Of a DNA stretch of 8,329 nucleotides, positions 1 to 5,264 are shown one piece after another. Under the pieces are notes generated by a model. The model saw only the letters and a program-made list of their open reading frames with translations. It had not been told where the DNA came from and ran no database searches. Position numbers and translations under genes: made by a program. Source of the DNA: Endomicrobium sp. (lineage in GTDB: Bacteria; Elusimicrobiota; Endomicrobiia; Endomicrobiales; Endomicrobiaceae). How positions within the stretch are numbered: the first letter of the stretch is position 1; every line of letters begins with the position of its first letter. The stretch lies in NCBI GenBank assembly GCA_031273645.1, contig JAISRM010000207.1, positions 1-8,329 on the forward strand, written 5' to 3'.

Positions 1-171
1 TCCCATTTTCATGGCAATGACAAACACAAACAAAACAGACGCTGGCTGCGTTTCATAAAACAGGCGAAGCCTGTCCCATTTTCATGGCAATGACAAACAC
101 AAACAAAACAGACCTTCAAAAAAACGATTGACAAAACAGATGCTTGTATCCCATAAAACAGGCGCAGCCTG
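1..171. repeat. Repeat cluster with a 40-bp direct duplication and mini-hairpins
   Basis: Bases 1-40 and 74-113 are identical (both begin TCCCATTTTCATGG and end AAAACAGAC), giving a 73-bp period; the left copy may continue beyond the window. Between them and after them sit two perfect 13-nt hairpins, CAGGCGAAGCCTG (61-73) and CAGGCGCAGCCTG (159-171), each preceded by CATAAAA. Imperfect relatives occur at 36-48 and 203-215. Each 40-bp copy starts with a small palindrome (CCAT-TTTC-ATGG), then CAATGACAAA, then the half-site CAGAC, the same order of modules seen near 1465 and 2682. I see no gene in 1-293. Confidence 0.9.
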
Positions 172-293
172 CTCAGAATGTATTTAAGTTTGTCCCGTTT
201 TACAGTATGCGTCTGTTTGTGTGGTTCATTTGCGCGGACGAAACACGTTTGAGGTATTGGACATTTATATGAAATTCGGTAAGCTTTTTGTAT

Positions 294-1229
294 TCAAGAA
301 AAAAGCGGACTGCGTCCGTGTTTTATTTTGGCTGTTTTGATATTGATATTTCCAATTCCTGCGCCGGCGCAGCGCGCAATGTGGGCAACTGCAGAAGCGT
401 CTATATTAAAAATTTCTTTTGCGGCATAAGCGTCGGCAAGAACGGGATCTGCGCAAGCTATGACCGTATTTTTTTTCACATTTGCGCATACAGCGTCAAA
501 AGCGTCTATAACGTTTAAATCCGGTTTTATAAAATCGCAAAGTTCGGCAAGTTTTTTGTCAAGTTCCCAATGCATTTTTGTTCTGTCGCCGCCGCATACG
601 CCCATAAGATTTTTTATTGAAAGGCTTATGCTTCCTATATCGCTGATTTTTGCCGCAGGAACATTTATAAAAACGTCGCATTCAACGGCTTCCTTAAAAA
701 CAGGCCAGCCTTCTATTGAGGCTTTTGCAGACATTTTTGCCGGAACGCATTTTTTATTTTCAACGTACAACACTTTAGCGCCGGCATCTTTTGCGGCTTT
801 CATAATGCCGGAATTTTTATAGCAAAGTTTTTTATTTTCGCGGGTATTGTCAAACACTTTCACCGTTTTTGCGCCGCTTTCAAAACACATTTTTACAAGC
901 TCTCCGACAATGTCCGGATTAGTGTTTAGGCCGCTTCCCGGCGCGGCATTGCGCGACATATTCGGCTTTATAACTACGATGTCCCCTTCTTTTACAAATT
1001 TACTCATTCCGCCAAGCAAATTTATGCAGCGCCTTGTAATGTTTGCAGCGCTGTTTCCCGTTACGGCGGCTAAAGCGCGCGTTTTAACATTAGGTTTCTT
1101 CTTTCTTGGAACAAGCTCTTTAGAATTATTGCGAACTTTGTTCTTTAGCGCAGGCAAAGAATAAGAGAGAGCCTCCCCTCCGGAAACCAAAACTTTTAAA
1201 AAACTTTTTTTTATGCGATTTTTATTCAT
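294..1229 (-). CDS. DUF362 family protein, 311 aa
   Basis: Family call rests on the core DIVVIKPNMSRNAAPG (about residues 83-98), a conserved SIKNLMGVCGG (204-214), and the typical late motif ADPVLADAYAA (260-270). DUF362 proteins are poorly characterised; some carry ferredoxin domains, but no CxxCxxC cluster is present here, so this is the domain alone. Reading can extend upstream to a GTG at 1283, but that codon has no ribosome site and the extra 18 codons lie beside repeat-like sequence (AATGACAAAAC), so I prefer the ATG at 1229, although its own ribosome site (ACGGG) is weak. The N-terminus has KKSFLK (7-12), resembling a Tat motif RRxFLK with both arginines replaced by lysine; export is therefore doubtful. 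The last codons are formed by a hairpin plus T-run (see terminator), so the original C-terminus may have been altered. Exact function unknown. Confidence 0.85.
   Translation of the reverse strand: MNKNRIKKSFLKVLVSGGEALSYSLPALKNKVRNNSKELVPRKKKPNVKTRALAAVTGNSAANITRRCINLLGGMSKFVKEGDIVVIKPNMSRNAAPGSGLNTNPDIVGELVKMCFESGAKTVKVFDNTRENKKLCYKNSGIMKAAKDAGAKVLYVENKKCVPAKMSAKASIEGWPVFKEAVECDVFINVPAAKISDIGSISLSIKNLMGVCGGDRTKMHWELDKKLAELCDFIKPDLNVIDAFDAVCANVKKNTVIACADPVLADAYAAKEIFNIDASAVAHIARCAGAGIGNINIKTAKIKHGRSPLFS
299..318 (-). terminator. Terminator-like hairpin inside the 3' end of the DUF362 gene
   Basis: On the minus strand CGGAC-GCA-GTCCG forms a perfect 5-bp stem with a GCA loop, followed by C and six T residues, then the TGA stop two codons later. 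The hairpin is a variant of the local repeat family (CAGAC-GCA-GTCTG). The stem is short for a strong intrinsic terminator, so efficiency is uncertain. Confidence 0.45.
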
Positions 1230-1386
1230 TATTAACCCGTTGCGCCGCTTTTTTAAACCTTCCCGTTTTTTGTCAATTTCCACCGTTTTGTCATTGCCGC
1301 GTTTTTAATATTTGTTCTTCCTTAGCAGCCTGCGCTCGAATGTTTTTATCGGGTGGGAATCACGTTTGCTAAAAAATTCTCTCAGA
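1230..1386. other. Non-coding stretch upstream of the DUF362 gene
   Basis: No supported gene. It contains scraps of the local repeats on the minus strand: GCAATGACAAAAC near 1284-1298 and, around 1320-1360, a GATTCCCACCCGAT / CATTCGAG segment resembling the widespread GGATTCCCG...CGGGAATGACA intergenic palindromes. An AT-rich AATATTAAAA on the minus strand around 1304-1313 could be a -10 region for the DUF362 gene, but no convincing -35 goes with it. Confidence 0.5.
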
Positions 1387-1423
1387 CAGCCTTCGGCTGT
1401 TTTATAAAAACAGATGAAGGCTG
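1387..1423. repeat. Inverted pair of mini-hairpins forming a 37-nt palindrome
   Basis: CAGCCTTC (1387-1394) pairs with GAAGGCTG (1416-1423), and CTGTTTT (1397-1403) pairs with AAAACAG (1407-1413), leaving a two-base mismatch and an ATA loop. The left half is also a perfect 13-nt hairpin on its own (CAGCC-TTC-GGCTG). So two repeat units face each other and can fold either as two small hairpins or as one large one. Confidence 0.8.
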
Positions 1424-1458
1424 AAAAGAAATAATGTTAGAGACTATATTAATATTAA
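1407..1458. repeat. Dispersed ~50-bp repeat, copy 1
   Basis: Mini-hairpin unit (CAGATGAAGGCTG, imperfect) followed by AAAAGAAATAATGTTAGA and ending TATATTAATATTAA. It matches 2721-2770 throughout apart from a few substitutions and small indels, so the repeated element is longer than the hairpin. The terminal TTAATATTAA is itself palindromic. Confidence 0.8.
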
Positions 1459-1464
1459 AAATGG

Positions 1465-1484
1465 ATTCCCGTTTGCACGGGAAT
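1465..1484. repeat. Palindrome ATTCCCGT-TTGC-ACGGGAAT
   Basis: Perfect 8-bp stem with a 4-nt loop, followed by GACAACATAGACGCAGTCTG. This GGATTCCCG...CGGGAATGACA type is common in intergenic DNA of many bacteria. Here it is directly joined to a CAGAC-GCA-GTCTG-type unit (AGACGCAGTCT, 1493-1503). Confidence 0.8.
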
Positions 1485-1503
1485 GACAACATAGACGCAG
1501 TCT

Positions 1504-1652
1504 GTGTCCCATAAAACAGGCGAAGCCTGCGTGTCCCATAAAACAGACGAAGCCTGCGTGTCCCATAAAATAGGCGAAGCCTGCGTGTCCCATAAAACAG
1601 ACGAAGCCTGCGCGTCCCATAAAACAGACGCAGTCTGAACAGGCGAAGCCTG
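1504..1652. repeat. Tandem array of 27-bp units containing mini-hairpins
   Basis: Five consecutive 27-bp units (starts 1504, 1531, 1558, 1585, 1612) of form GTGTCCCATAAAA plus CAGRCGNAGYCTG plus C, followed by a partial unit holding another CAGGCGAAGCCTG (1640-1652). Stem variants are CAGGC/GCCTG, CAGAC/GTCTG and mixed CAGAC/GCCTG; one unit begins TAGGC. Read on the minus strand, each full unit is a hairpin followed by TTTTATGGGA, so the array starting 13 nt beyond the stop of the DUF1232 gene could act as a series of weak terminators. On the plus strand it contains GCGAAGC, a heptamer known from DNA biophysics to form an unusually stable single-stranded mini-hairpin. Confidence 0.92.
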
Positions 1653-1665
1653 AGCTGCGCCGTTT

Positions 1666-1899
1666 TTATTTTCCGCGCGTTTTATTTTGTCTGTATTTTA
1701 ATATAAGGTTTAAGACGGCGGCGCAATCTATAAGAAAATCGTCTATCCAGCCTATTACCGGAGCGTCGGGCACAAAATCTATCGGGTTTACGGTATAAAT
1801 CGCGGCTAAAAACAAAAAAATCCACGCAAGCCTTATTTTTGGTTTCTTTTCTTTAACTACTTGCGCTTCAACTGCTTCTTCATTTTTGCTGTTGTTCAT
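1666..1899 (-). CDS. DUF1232 (YkvA-like) small membrane protein, 77 aa
   Basis: The signature YTVNPIDFVPDAPVIGWIDD (about residues 35-54) is the DUF1232 motif (PID-x-x-PD ... G-x-x-DD). A hydrophobic stretch at about 25-36 (WIFLFLAAIYTV) and another at about 55-67 suggest membrane association. The first 22 residues are charged and look unstructured. Biochemical role of the family is unknown. The ATG at 1899 is supported by GGAGG eight or so bases upstream, located inside the last codons of the AlkD-like gene, whose stop is only 3 bp away, so the two genes are very likely translated from one mRNA. The stop is followed by the tandem hairpin array. Length is at the short end for the family but the domain is complete. 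Confidence 0.82.
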   Translation of the reverse strand: MNNSKNEEAVEAQVVKEKKPKIRLAWIFLFLAAIYTVNPIDFVPDAPVIGWIDDFLIDCAAVLNLILKYRQNKTRGK

Positions 1900-1902
1900 T
1901 TG

Positions 1903-2607
1903 TCAGCCTCCGCGATTTGTTTTCTTCATTTTTTTTATTTCTGCTTTTTGCCTATCTGTAAACCTATAAGATTCAAGCATTTTTTGCAAAGATTTATTAT
2001 AAGTCCATTTGTCACTCACTTGATTTTTAAGTTCTGCAAGCGTTTCTTTATAAAATTTAACCGCCGCCGTTGCAAACAGCCATGCAACAGCAATTTTTAC
2101 ATAATAGCCCGGATGTTTTATTTTACGAAGCTCTTTAAAAACGCTGCCGACATGTTCTTTGTTAAGAAAATTAGACATCATAAAAATTATGCCGTAACGG
2201 ACTTCAAATTCTTTTTTTGAAGCTAAACACTCAACTGCAAAATCCCAATGTAAGTTTCCGTCAAACTTTTTATACCTCTTGGTAAAACAGTCTATCAGCG
2301 CCCAGCTGTCTGCATACTTTAAATATTTGCAAATAAGTTTTATTTGTTCTTTGTCGCTTAACTTTGAATAGTTTATCAAAAAACCCGACATCAAAACTTC
2401 TTCATAAACGTTTTTATCGGCTTTTTTTAAAAAGTCTGACACATCTGAAAATTTCATGTTTGTTGCGGTCTTTTTCGCAAGTTTTCTTAAATCCGGCATG
2501 CGTACGCCTAAAATCGTTTTTTTAGTGTTTACTATTTTTTTGTTAAATACCGCGTATTCGTCATTACCTTTTGCAAGCTGCAATAATGTTTTTGATAAAT
2601 TTTCCAC
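1903..2607 (-). CDS. DNA alkylation repair protein, AlkD family, 234 aa
   Basis: A HEAT-like-repeat DNA glycosylase fold (DNA alkylation repair enzyme family), normally excising alkylated bases such as 3- and 7-methylpurines. Recognisable blocks are ILGVRMPDLRKLAKK (32-46), YEEVLMSGFLI (68-78), ADSWALIDCF (99-108), FEVRYGIIFMMSNFL (134-148), YYVKIAVAWLFA (168-179) and a conserved C-terminal WTYNKSLQKMLESYR. By order and spacing W102, D106, R137 and W176 correspond to the W109, D113, R148 and W187 that line the lesion site of Bacillus cereus AlkD, so the active site looks intact. The start is GTG at 2607, chosen because GGGAGG lies six or so bases upstream. The gene leads a two-gene unit with DUF1232. 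A repeat hairpin (2627-2639) sits just upstream of the ribosome site. Confidence 0.92.
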   Translation of the reverse strand: MENLSKTLLQLAKGNDEYAVFNKKIVNTKKTILGVRMPDLRKLAKKTATNMKFSDVSDFLKKADKNVYEEVLMSGFLINYSKLSDKEQIKLICKYLKYADSWALIDCFTKRYKKFDGNLHWDFAVECLASKKEFEVRYGIIFMMSNFLNKEHVGSVFKELRKIKHPGYYVKIAVAWLFATAAVKFYKETLAELKNQVSDKWTYNKSLQKMLESYRFTDRQKAEIKKMKKTNRGG

Positions 2608-2626
2608 GCTGCCCTCCCAAATTTTG

Positions 2627-2639
2627 CAGGCTGCGCCTG
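2627..2639. repeat. Mini-hairpin CAGGC-TGC-GCCTG
   Basis: Perfect 5-bp stem in the minus orientation of the family (GCA loop when read on minus). It lies 20 bp upstream of the AlkD-like start codon, so it would be in the mRNA leader, close to but not covering the GGGAGG ribosome site. Confidence 0.8.
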
Positions 2640-2681
2640 TCTTGTCTTTCCCAAAAGTCTTTAATATTTCAGCCTAAGCAG

Positions 2682-2737
2682 CCTACACCCCAGACTTCGT
2701 CTGTGTTTATGTAGGATGACAAAACAGACGCAGTCTG
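2682..2737. repeat. Nested palindromes and mini-hairpins upstream of the alkylation repair gene
   Basis: CCTACA (2682-2687) pairs with TGTAGG (2710-2715) and encloses a perfect hairpin CAGAC-TTC-GTCTG (2691-2703). It is followed by ATGACAAAA and a second hairpin CAGAC-GCA-GTCTG (2725-2737) in the opposite loop orientation. The order palindrome, ATGACAAA, CAGAC hairpin repeats the arrangement near 1465-1503. Confidence 0.8.
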
Positions 2738-2770
2738 AAAAGAATAATGTTAGAAATATATTAATATTAA
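2721..2770. repeat. Dispersed ~50-bp repeat, copy 2
   Basis: Begins AAAACAGACGCAGTCTG and continues AAAAGAATAATGTTAGAA to TATATTAATATTAA, matching 1407-1458. It differs from copy 1 in the hairpin arms and by single-base indels. In this copy the hairpin arms are perfect. It is followed by a half-site ACAGACGCAAAC at 2772-2783. Confidence 0.8.
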
Positions 2771-2793
2771 GACAGACGCAAACAAACTGTTAA
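2764..2793 (-). promoter_or_regulatory. Possible promoter for the AlkD-like/DUF1232 unit
   Basis: On the minus strand TTAACA (2793-2788), 18 bp, then TAATAT (2769-2764): five of six and four of six matches to the standard -35 and -10. The -10 lies inside the dispersed repeat. Transcription from here would give a leader of about 150 nt carrying three repeat hairpins. AT-rich sequence makes chance matches likely. Confidence 0.25.
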
Positions 2794-2834
2794 TGTGTTA
2801 ATGATTTCTGATACGCTATAAGCAAGCCCAATAT

Positions 2835-2852
2835 AAAACGCGGCCAAGCCGC
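2835..2852 (-). terminator. Terminator-like hairpin after the HD-domain gene
   Basis: Read on minus, GCGGC-TTG-GCCGC is an all-G+C 5-bp stem followed by GTTTTAT, starting 10 nt after the HD gene stop. It is the natural end for the six-gene run. The T-run is short (four), so termination may be partial. Confidence 0.5.
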
Positions 2853-2862
2853 CGCCCGACGC

Positions 2863-3432
2863 TTATACTCCAAGCAAAGTGTTTTGGGTTTTCATAGCTG
2901 ATATTGTTTTGTCTATAAGAACGCTTAACTCAAGCCCCAGCATTTGCGCGCCGTCGGCAATTACTTTGCGGTTACAGTTTGCGGCAAAAGCCGGAATTTT
3001 AAACTTTTTGACTACGGATTTAACTTCCATATCTAAAACGCTTTTTGAAGGCCGCACCATCGCGCAGGCAAATATTAAGCCGGTAAGTTCGTCAACGGCG
3101 TAAAGAGTTTTTTCCATTTTTGAAACAGGCTGCGTATCGTTTGCAATACCCCAGCCGTGGCTTAGCACCGCGCGTATTATTTCATCGTTAAGTTCCGGAA
3201 AATTTTCTTTTTCCGCTTCAAGAATCTCTTTTGCTTTAACGCAATGAGCTTCAGGGTACAATTCAAAATCTATATCGTGCAAATATCCGGCGCTTTTCCA
3301 AAGTTCCGGATCGGGCTGGGCAAAATCTTTTGCAAAATATTCCATAACAACCGCAACGGTAAGGCAATGCCTTTTAAGCGTGTCGCCCTTGACGTATTTT
3401 TCAAGCAGTTTTTGCGCATTTTCAAATTTCAT
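2863..3432 (-). CDS. HD-domain protein (probable phosphohydrolase), 189 aa
   Basis: HD-superfamily metal ligands appear in order: H22 (KRHC), H52-D53 (YLHDIDF), H92 (VLSHGWG) and D114 (AVDELTG). The stretch HDIDFELYPEAHCVKAKEIL is typical of small stand-alone HD hydrolases annotated as HDIG-domain or metal-dependent phosphohydrolases, acting on nucleotides or other phosphomonoesters; the real substrate cannot be read from sequence. All expected ligands are present, so it should be active. ATG at 3432 is supported by GGAG eight bases upstream. It is the last gene of the run, 25 bp after the cyclase-family gene, and is followed by a hairpin terminator candidate. No membrane segment or signal peptide is visible, so it is cytoplasmic. 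Confidence 0.87.
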   Translation of the reverse strand: MKFENAQKLLEKYVKGDTLKRHCLTVAVVMEYFAKDFAQPDPELWKSAGYLHDIDFELYPEAHCVKAKEILEAEKENFPELNDEIIRAVLSHGWGIANDTQPVSKMEKTLYAVDELTGLIFACAMVRPSKSVLDMEVKSVVKKFKIPAFAANCNRKVIADGAQMLGLELSVLIDKTISAMKTQNTLLGV

Positions 3433-3457
3433 GTTCTTCTCCGCAAGTAAGTTTGAA

Positions 3458-4036
3458 TTATTTTATTAAAACTGCGCGCGCAGGCGCGCCGTCGCAGCCT
3501 TTAATTTTTACGGGAAACGCCGACAAAATATAATCTCCGTCGGAAACAGCGTCTAAAACGGCGTTTTCCACTGCGCCTATTCCTGCAGAAAACAAAATTT
3601 TATGTATTTCAGCTTCATTATCGCTTGCGGCAACGCTTAAAGCGTCGGTAACTATAAGTTTCACTTTTTTTGACGATAAAAATTGCGCGCCGTCTTTTGA
3701 TAAAAAACTTTTGCCGTTTCCGCGAATTATCAGCCTTTGGACATTATTGAGTTTATCTTTCAAATCTTCTTTTTTTAGGATCCCTTCGTTAAAAGTTATA
3801 ACTTTTGCCGGTCCGTAAAATAAATCTAAATCCATTTCGTCTATGTTTTGAGCAAATTTAAGAAAATGAGAAAAAGCGTCGGCGTGAGTGCCTGAATGCG
3901 AAAACATCGTTATTTTGCTTAAAGAATACAAATCTTTTTCTTTATATACGCTTTTGATCTGCGTAATTTCGGGCGGCTCGTCGCCTTTATACAACGGCGC
4001 TTCCTGCAAAGTTCTCGATATATCGTATATTTTCAT
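3458..4036 (-). CDS. Cyclase / kynurenine-formamidase-like metal hydrolase, 192 aa
   Basis: The family motif HxGTHxDxxxHF is clear as HSGTHADAFSHF (residues 47-58), supplying metal ligands H47, H51 and D53 and the H57 general base. YKGDEPPE (16-23), GIGAVENAV (152-160) and the closing FPVKIKGCDGAPARAVLIK match the conserved N-terminal, Glu-ligand and C-terminal blocks of this family. Members hydrolyse amide or ester bonds in small molecules, such as N-formylkynurenine. No other tryptophan-catabolism gene is nearby, so I do not call it KynB. At 192 aa it is slightly shorter than the usual 205-220. ATG at 4036 has an AGG about five bases upstream and a stem-loop (4050-4074) just before that. 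It follows the HAD gene by 60 bp and precedes the HD gene by 25 bp. Confidence 0.9.
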   Translation of the reverse strand: MKIYDISRTLQEAPLYKGDEPPEITQIKSVYKEKDLYSLSKITMFSHSGTHADAFSHFLKFAQNIDEMDLDLFYGPAKVITFNEGILKKEDLKDKLNNVQRLIIRGNGKSFLSKDGAQFLSSKKVKLIVTDALSVAASDNEAEIHKILFSAGIGAVENAVLDAVSDGDYILSAFPVKIKGCDGAPARAVLIK

Positions 4037-4049
4037 TTTACCTGCTCTC

Positions 4050-4074
4050 TAAGCAAATTAATCGGCTTTGCTTA
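4050..4074 (-). promoter_or_regulatory. Intercistronic stem-loop upstream of the cyclase-family gene
   Basis: TAAGCAAA (4050-4057) and TTTGCTTA (4067-4074) form a perfect 8-bp stem with a 9-nt loop in the 60-bp gap between the HAD and cyclase genes, the largest gap in the run. It has no T-run, so it is not a standard terminator. It could be an mRNA stabiliser or influence translation of the downstream gene. Confidence 0.45.
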
Positions 4075-4096
4075 ATTGCGCAATAGCCGTCCTTTA

Positions 4097-4753
4097 TCAT
4101 AAAACGCCCGACAGGACGGCGCGGCAAATATCTGCAAACCCGTCAAACTTGAAAGTTTTTATTCCCGCTTTTTTGCAAAAATCCAAAAGCGCGCCTTTTG
4201 CAAAAACCGCATCTGCAATTTTAGCGGCTTTAATATCGGGTATTCCGTCTCCGGCATAAACTGTAAAAAAACCGAGCTCTTTTAAATATTTTACGACCGC
4301 TTCTTTTGAAATGCCGGTATTTTTATCATAGAAAATGTCGTTTTTATCGGGAGGGCTAAGTTTAAATCCAAGTTCCCGACTGTACTTGCCGGCATTTGAT
4401 ATAACGGTGATATTGTATTCTTTGATATAATGCGCAATTTTTTTAAAAATATAATAATCCATTCCCGCGCTGCATATATACACAGGGATCATAAACTTTT
4501 TGCACAGTTTAAGCGCGTCGGGAAATTTATCGTCTATTTCAATGCTGTCTATAAAAGCGTCAAGCGCTTTTTGCGAAATATGTATTTTAGAAAAAATTCC
4601 GTCAAGAGCTTGGTAATGAGTTATTTTTTTATCAAGATAATCCTGCCACGGCTGCAAATCGTCCGGCGTTAAAAGACGTTCAATCGCCATATTAAAAAAA
4701 TCTTCTTTTGAAATAGTGCCGTCAAAATCGCTTATAAGCGCCGTTTTCTTCAT
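4097..4753 (-). CDS. HAD-superfamily phosphatase, MtnX/SerB-like subclass IB, 218 aa
   Basis: All four HAD motifs are visible: motif I DFDGTI with nucleophile D9 and acid/base D11; motif II S95 in YICSAGMDYY; motif III K150 in NTGISKEAVVKYL; motif IV AGDGIPDIKAA with D169 and D173. The long alpha-helical insert between motifs I and II (about 20-75) is a C1 cap, as in MtnX, SerB/ThrH and similar phosphatases. It therefore dephosphorylates a small phosphorylated metabolite. The order and the SAGMDYYI segment look closest to MtnX of methionine salvage, but no other mtn gene is nearby, so the substrate stays open. Its ATG overlaps the macrodomain stop as ATGA, indicating translational coupling. 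A weak AGAG serves as the ribosome site. Confidence 0.87.
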   Translation of the reverse strand: MKKTALISDFDGTISKEDFFNMAIERLLTPDDLQPWQDYLDKKITHYQALDGIFSKIHISQKALDAFIDSIEIDDKFPDALKLCKKFMIPVYICSAGMDYYIFKKIAHYIKEYNITVISNAGKYSRELGFKLSPPDKNDIFYDKNTGISKEAVVKYLKELGFFTVYAGDGIPDIKAAKIADAVFAKGALLDFCKKAGIKTFKFDGFADICRAVLSGVL

Positions 4754-5253
4754 TTGAATTTCTCTTTGGCCGCATGTTCATAGGCGGCTTTTGCGTCATT
4801 GCTAAAACACACCATTGTTATTTCTAAATCAGAATCTGAAAATTCTTTTATTGTTTTTAGCGCGGTTTTTGCCGCTTCTTTAAGCGGAAAGCGGTAAGCG
4901 CCCGCGCTTATTGAGGGGAAAGCTATGGTTTTTAAATTATGTTTTAGGGCAAGTTTTAAAGATTGCCTGTAGCATGAAGCAAGCAGCGGCGAAGATTTTT
5001 CTAAATTTCCGTCAAACACCGGGCCTGCGGTGTGAATTACATATGCGGCTTTAAGATTGTACCCTTTTGTAATTACAGCCGTTCCGGTTTTACAGCCGCC
5101 TATTTTTTTACATTCTTCAAGAAGTTGATGTCCTGCGGCGCGATGTATGTCGCCGTCAACGCCGCCGACGCCAAGAAGCGAAGTATTTGCGGCGTTTACA
5201 ATAGCGGCAACTTTGTAAACGGTTATATCTCCCAATTCTATTTTGAATTTCAT
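4750..5253 (-). CDS. Macrodomain protein, probable O-acetyl-ADP-ribose deacetylase, 167 aa
   Basis: The macrodomain signature is complete: GDIT (8-11), AIVNAANTSLLG (17-28), GGVDGDIHRAAG (30-41), VIHTAGPV (72-79) and the phosphate-binding AFPSISAGAYRFP (111-123). It resembles bacterial YmdB-type proteins, which hydrolyse O-acetyl-ADP-ribose or remove ADP-ribose from proteins; N23 and D33 match the catalytic Asn and Asp of YmdB. Two positions are unusual: the usual LLGGGGVDGAIH reads LLGVGGVDGDIH, with Val for Gly at 29 and Asp for Ala at 35. Full family length, no extra domain. ATG at 5253 has GGAG four bases upstream, a short spacing. It lies 11 bp after the flavin-reductase gene and overlaps the HAD gene by four bases, so a metabolite released here could be handled by that phosphatase; this is inference. 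Confidence 0.93.
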   Translation of the reverse strand: MKFKIELGDITVYKVAAIVNAANTSLLGVGGVDGDIHRAAGHQLLEECKKIGGCKTGTAVITKGYNLKAAYVIHTAGPVFDGNLEKSSPLLASCYRQSLKLALKHNLKTIAFPSISAGAYRFPLKEAAKTALKTIKEFSDSDLEITMVCFSNDAKAAYEHAAKEKFK

Positions 5254-5264
5254 TATGCTCCGTT

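Noticed and set aside
288..518. Plus-strand 76-codon open frame at the left repeats
   Set aside because: Overlaps the end of the DUF362 gene in antisense and lacks a ribosome site or recognisable motif.
460..1164. Two plus-strand open frames of about 105-120 codons opposite the DUF362 gene
   Set aside because: They are antisense shadows; the minus frame has a recognised family and these give no family-like motifs.
1504..1652. Tandem 27-bp array as a second CRISPR array
   Set aside because: Units are directly adjacent with no unique spacers between them, so it is a minisatellite.
1861..2220. Plus-strand open frame of 119 codons opposite the AlkD-like gene
   Set aside because: Low-complexity, Phe-rich antisense translation of a confidently identified gene.
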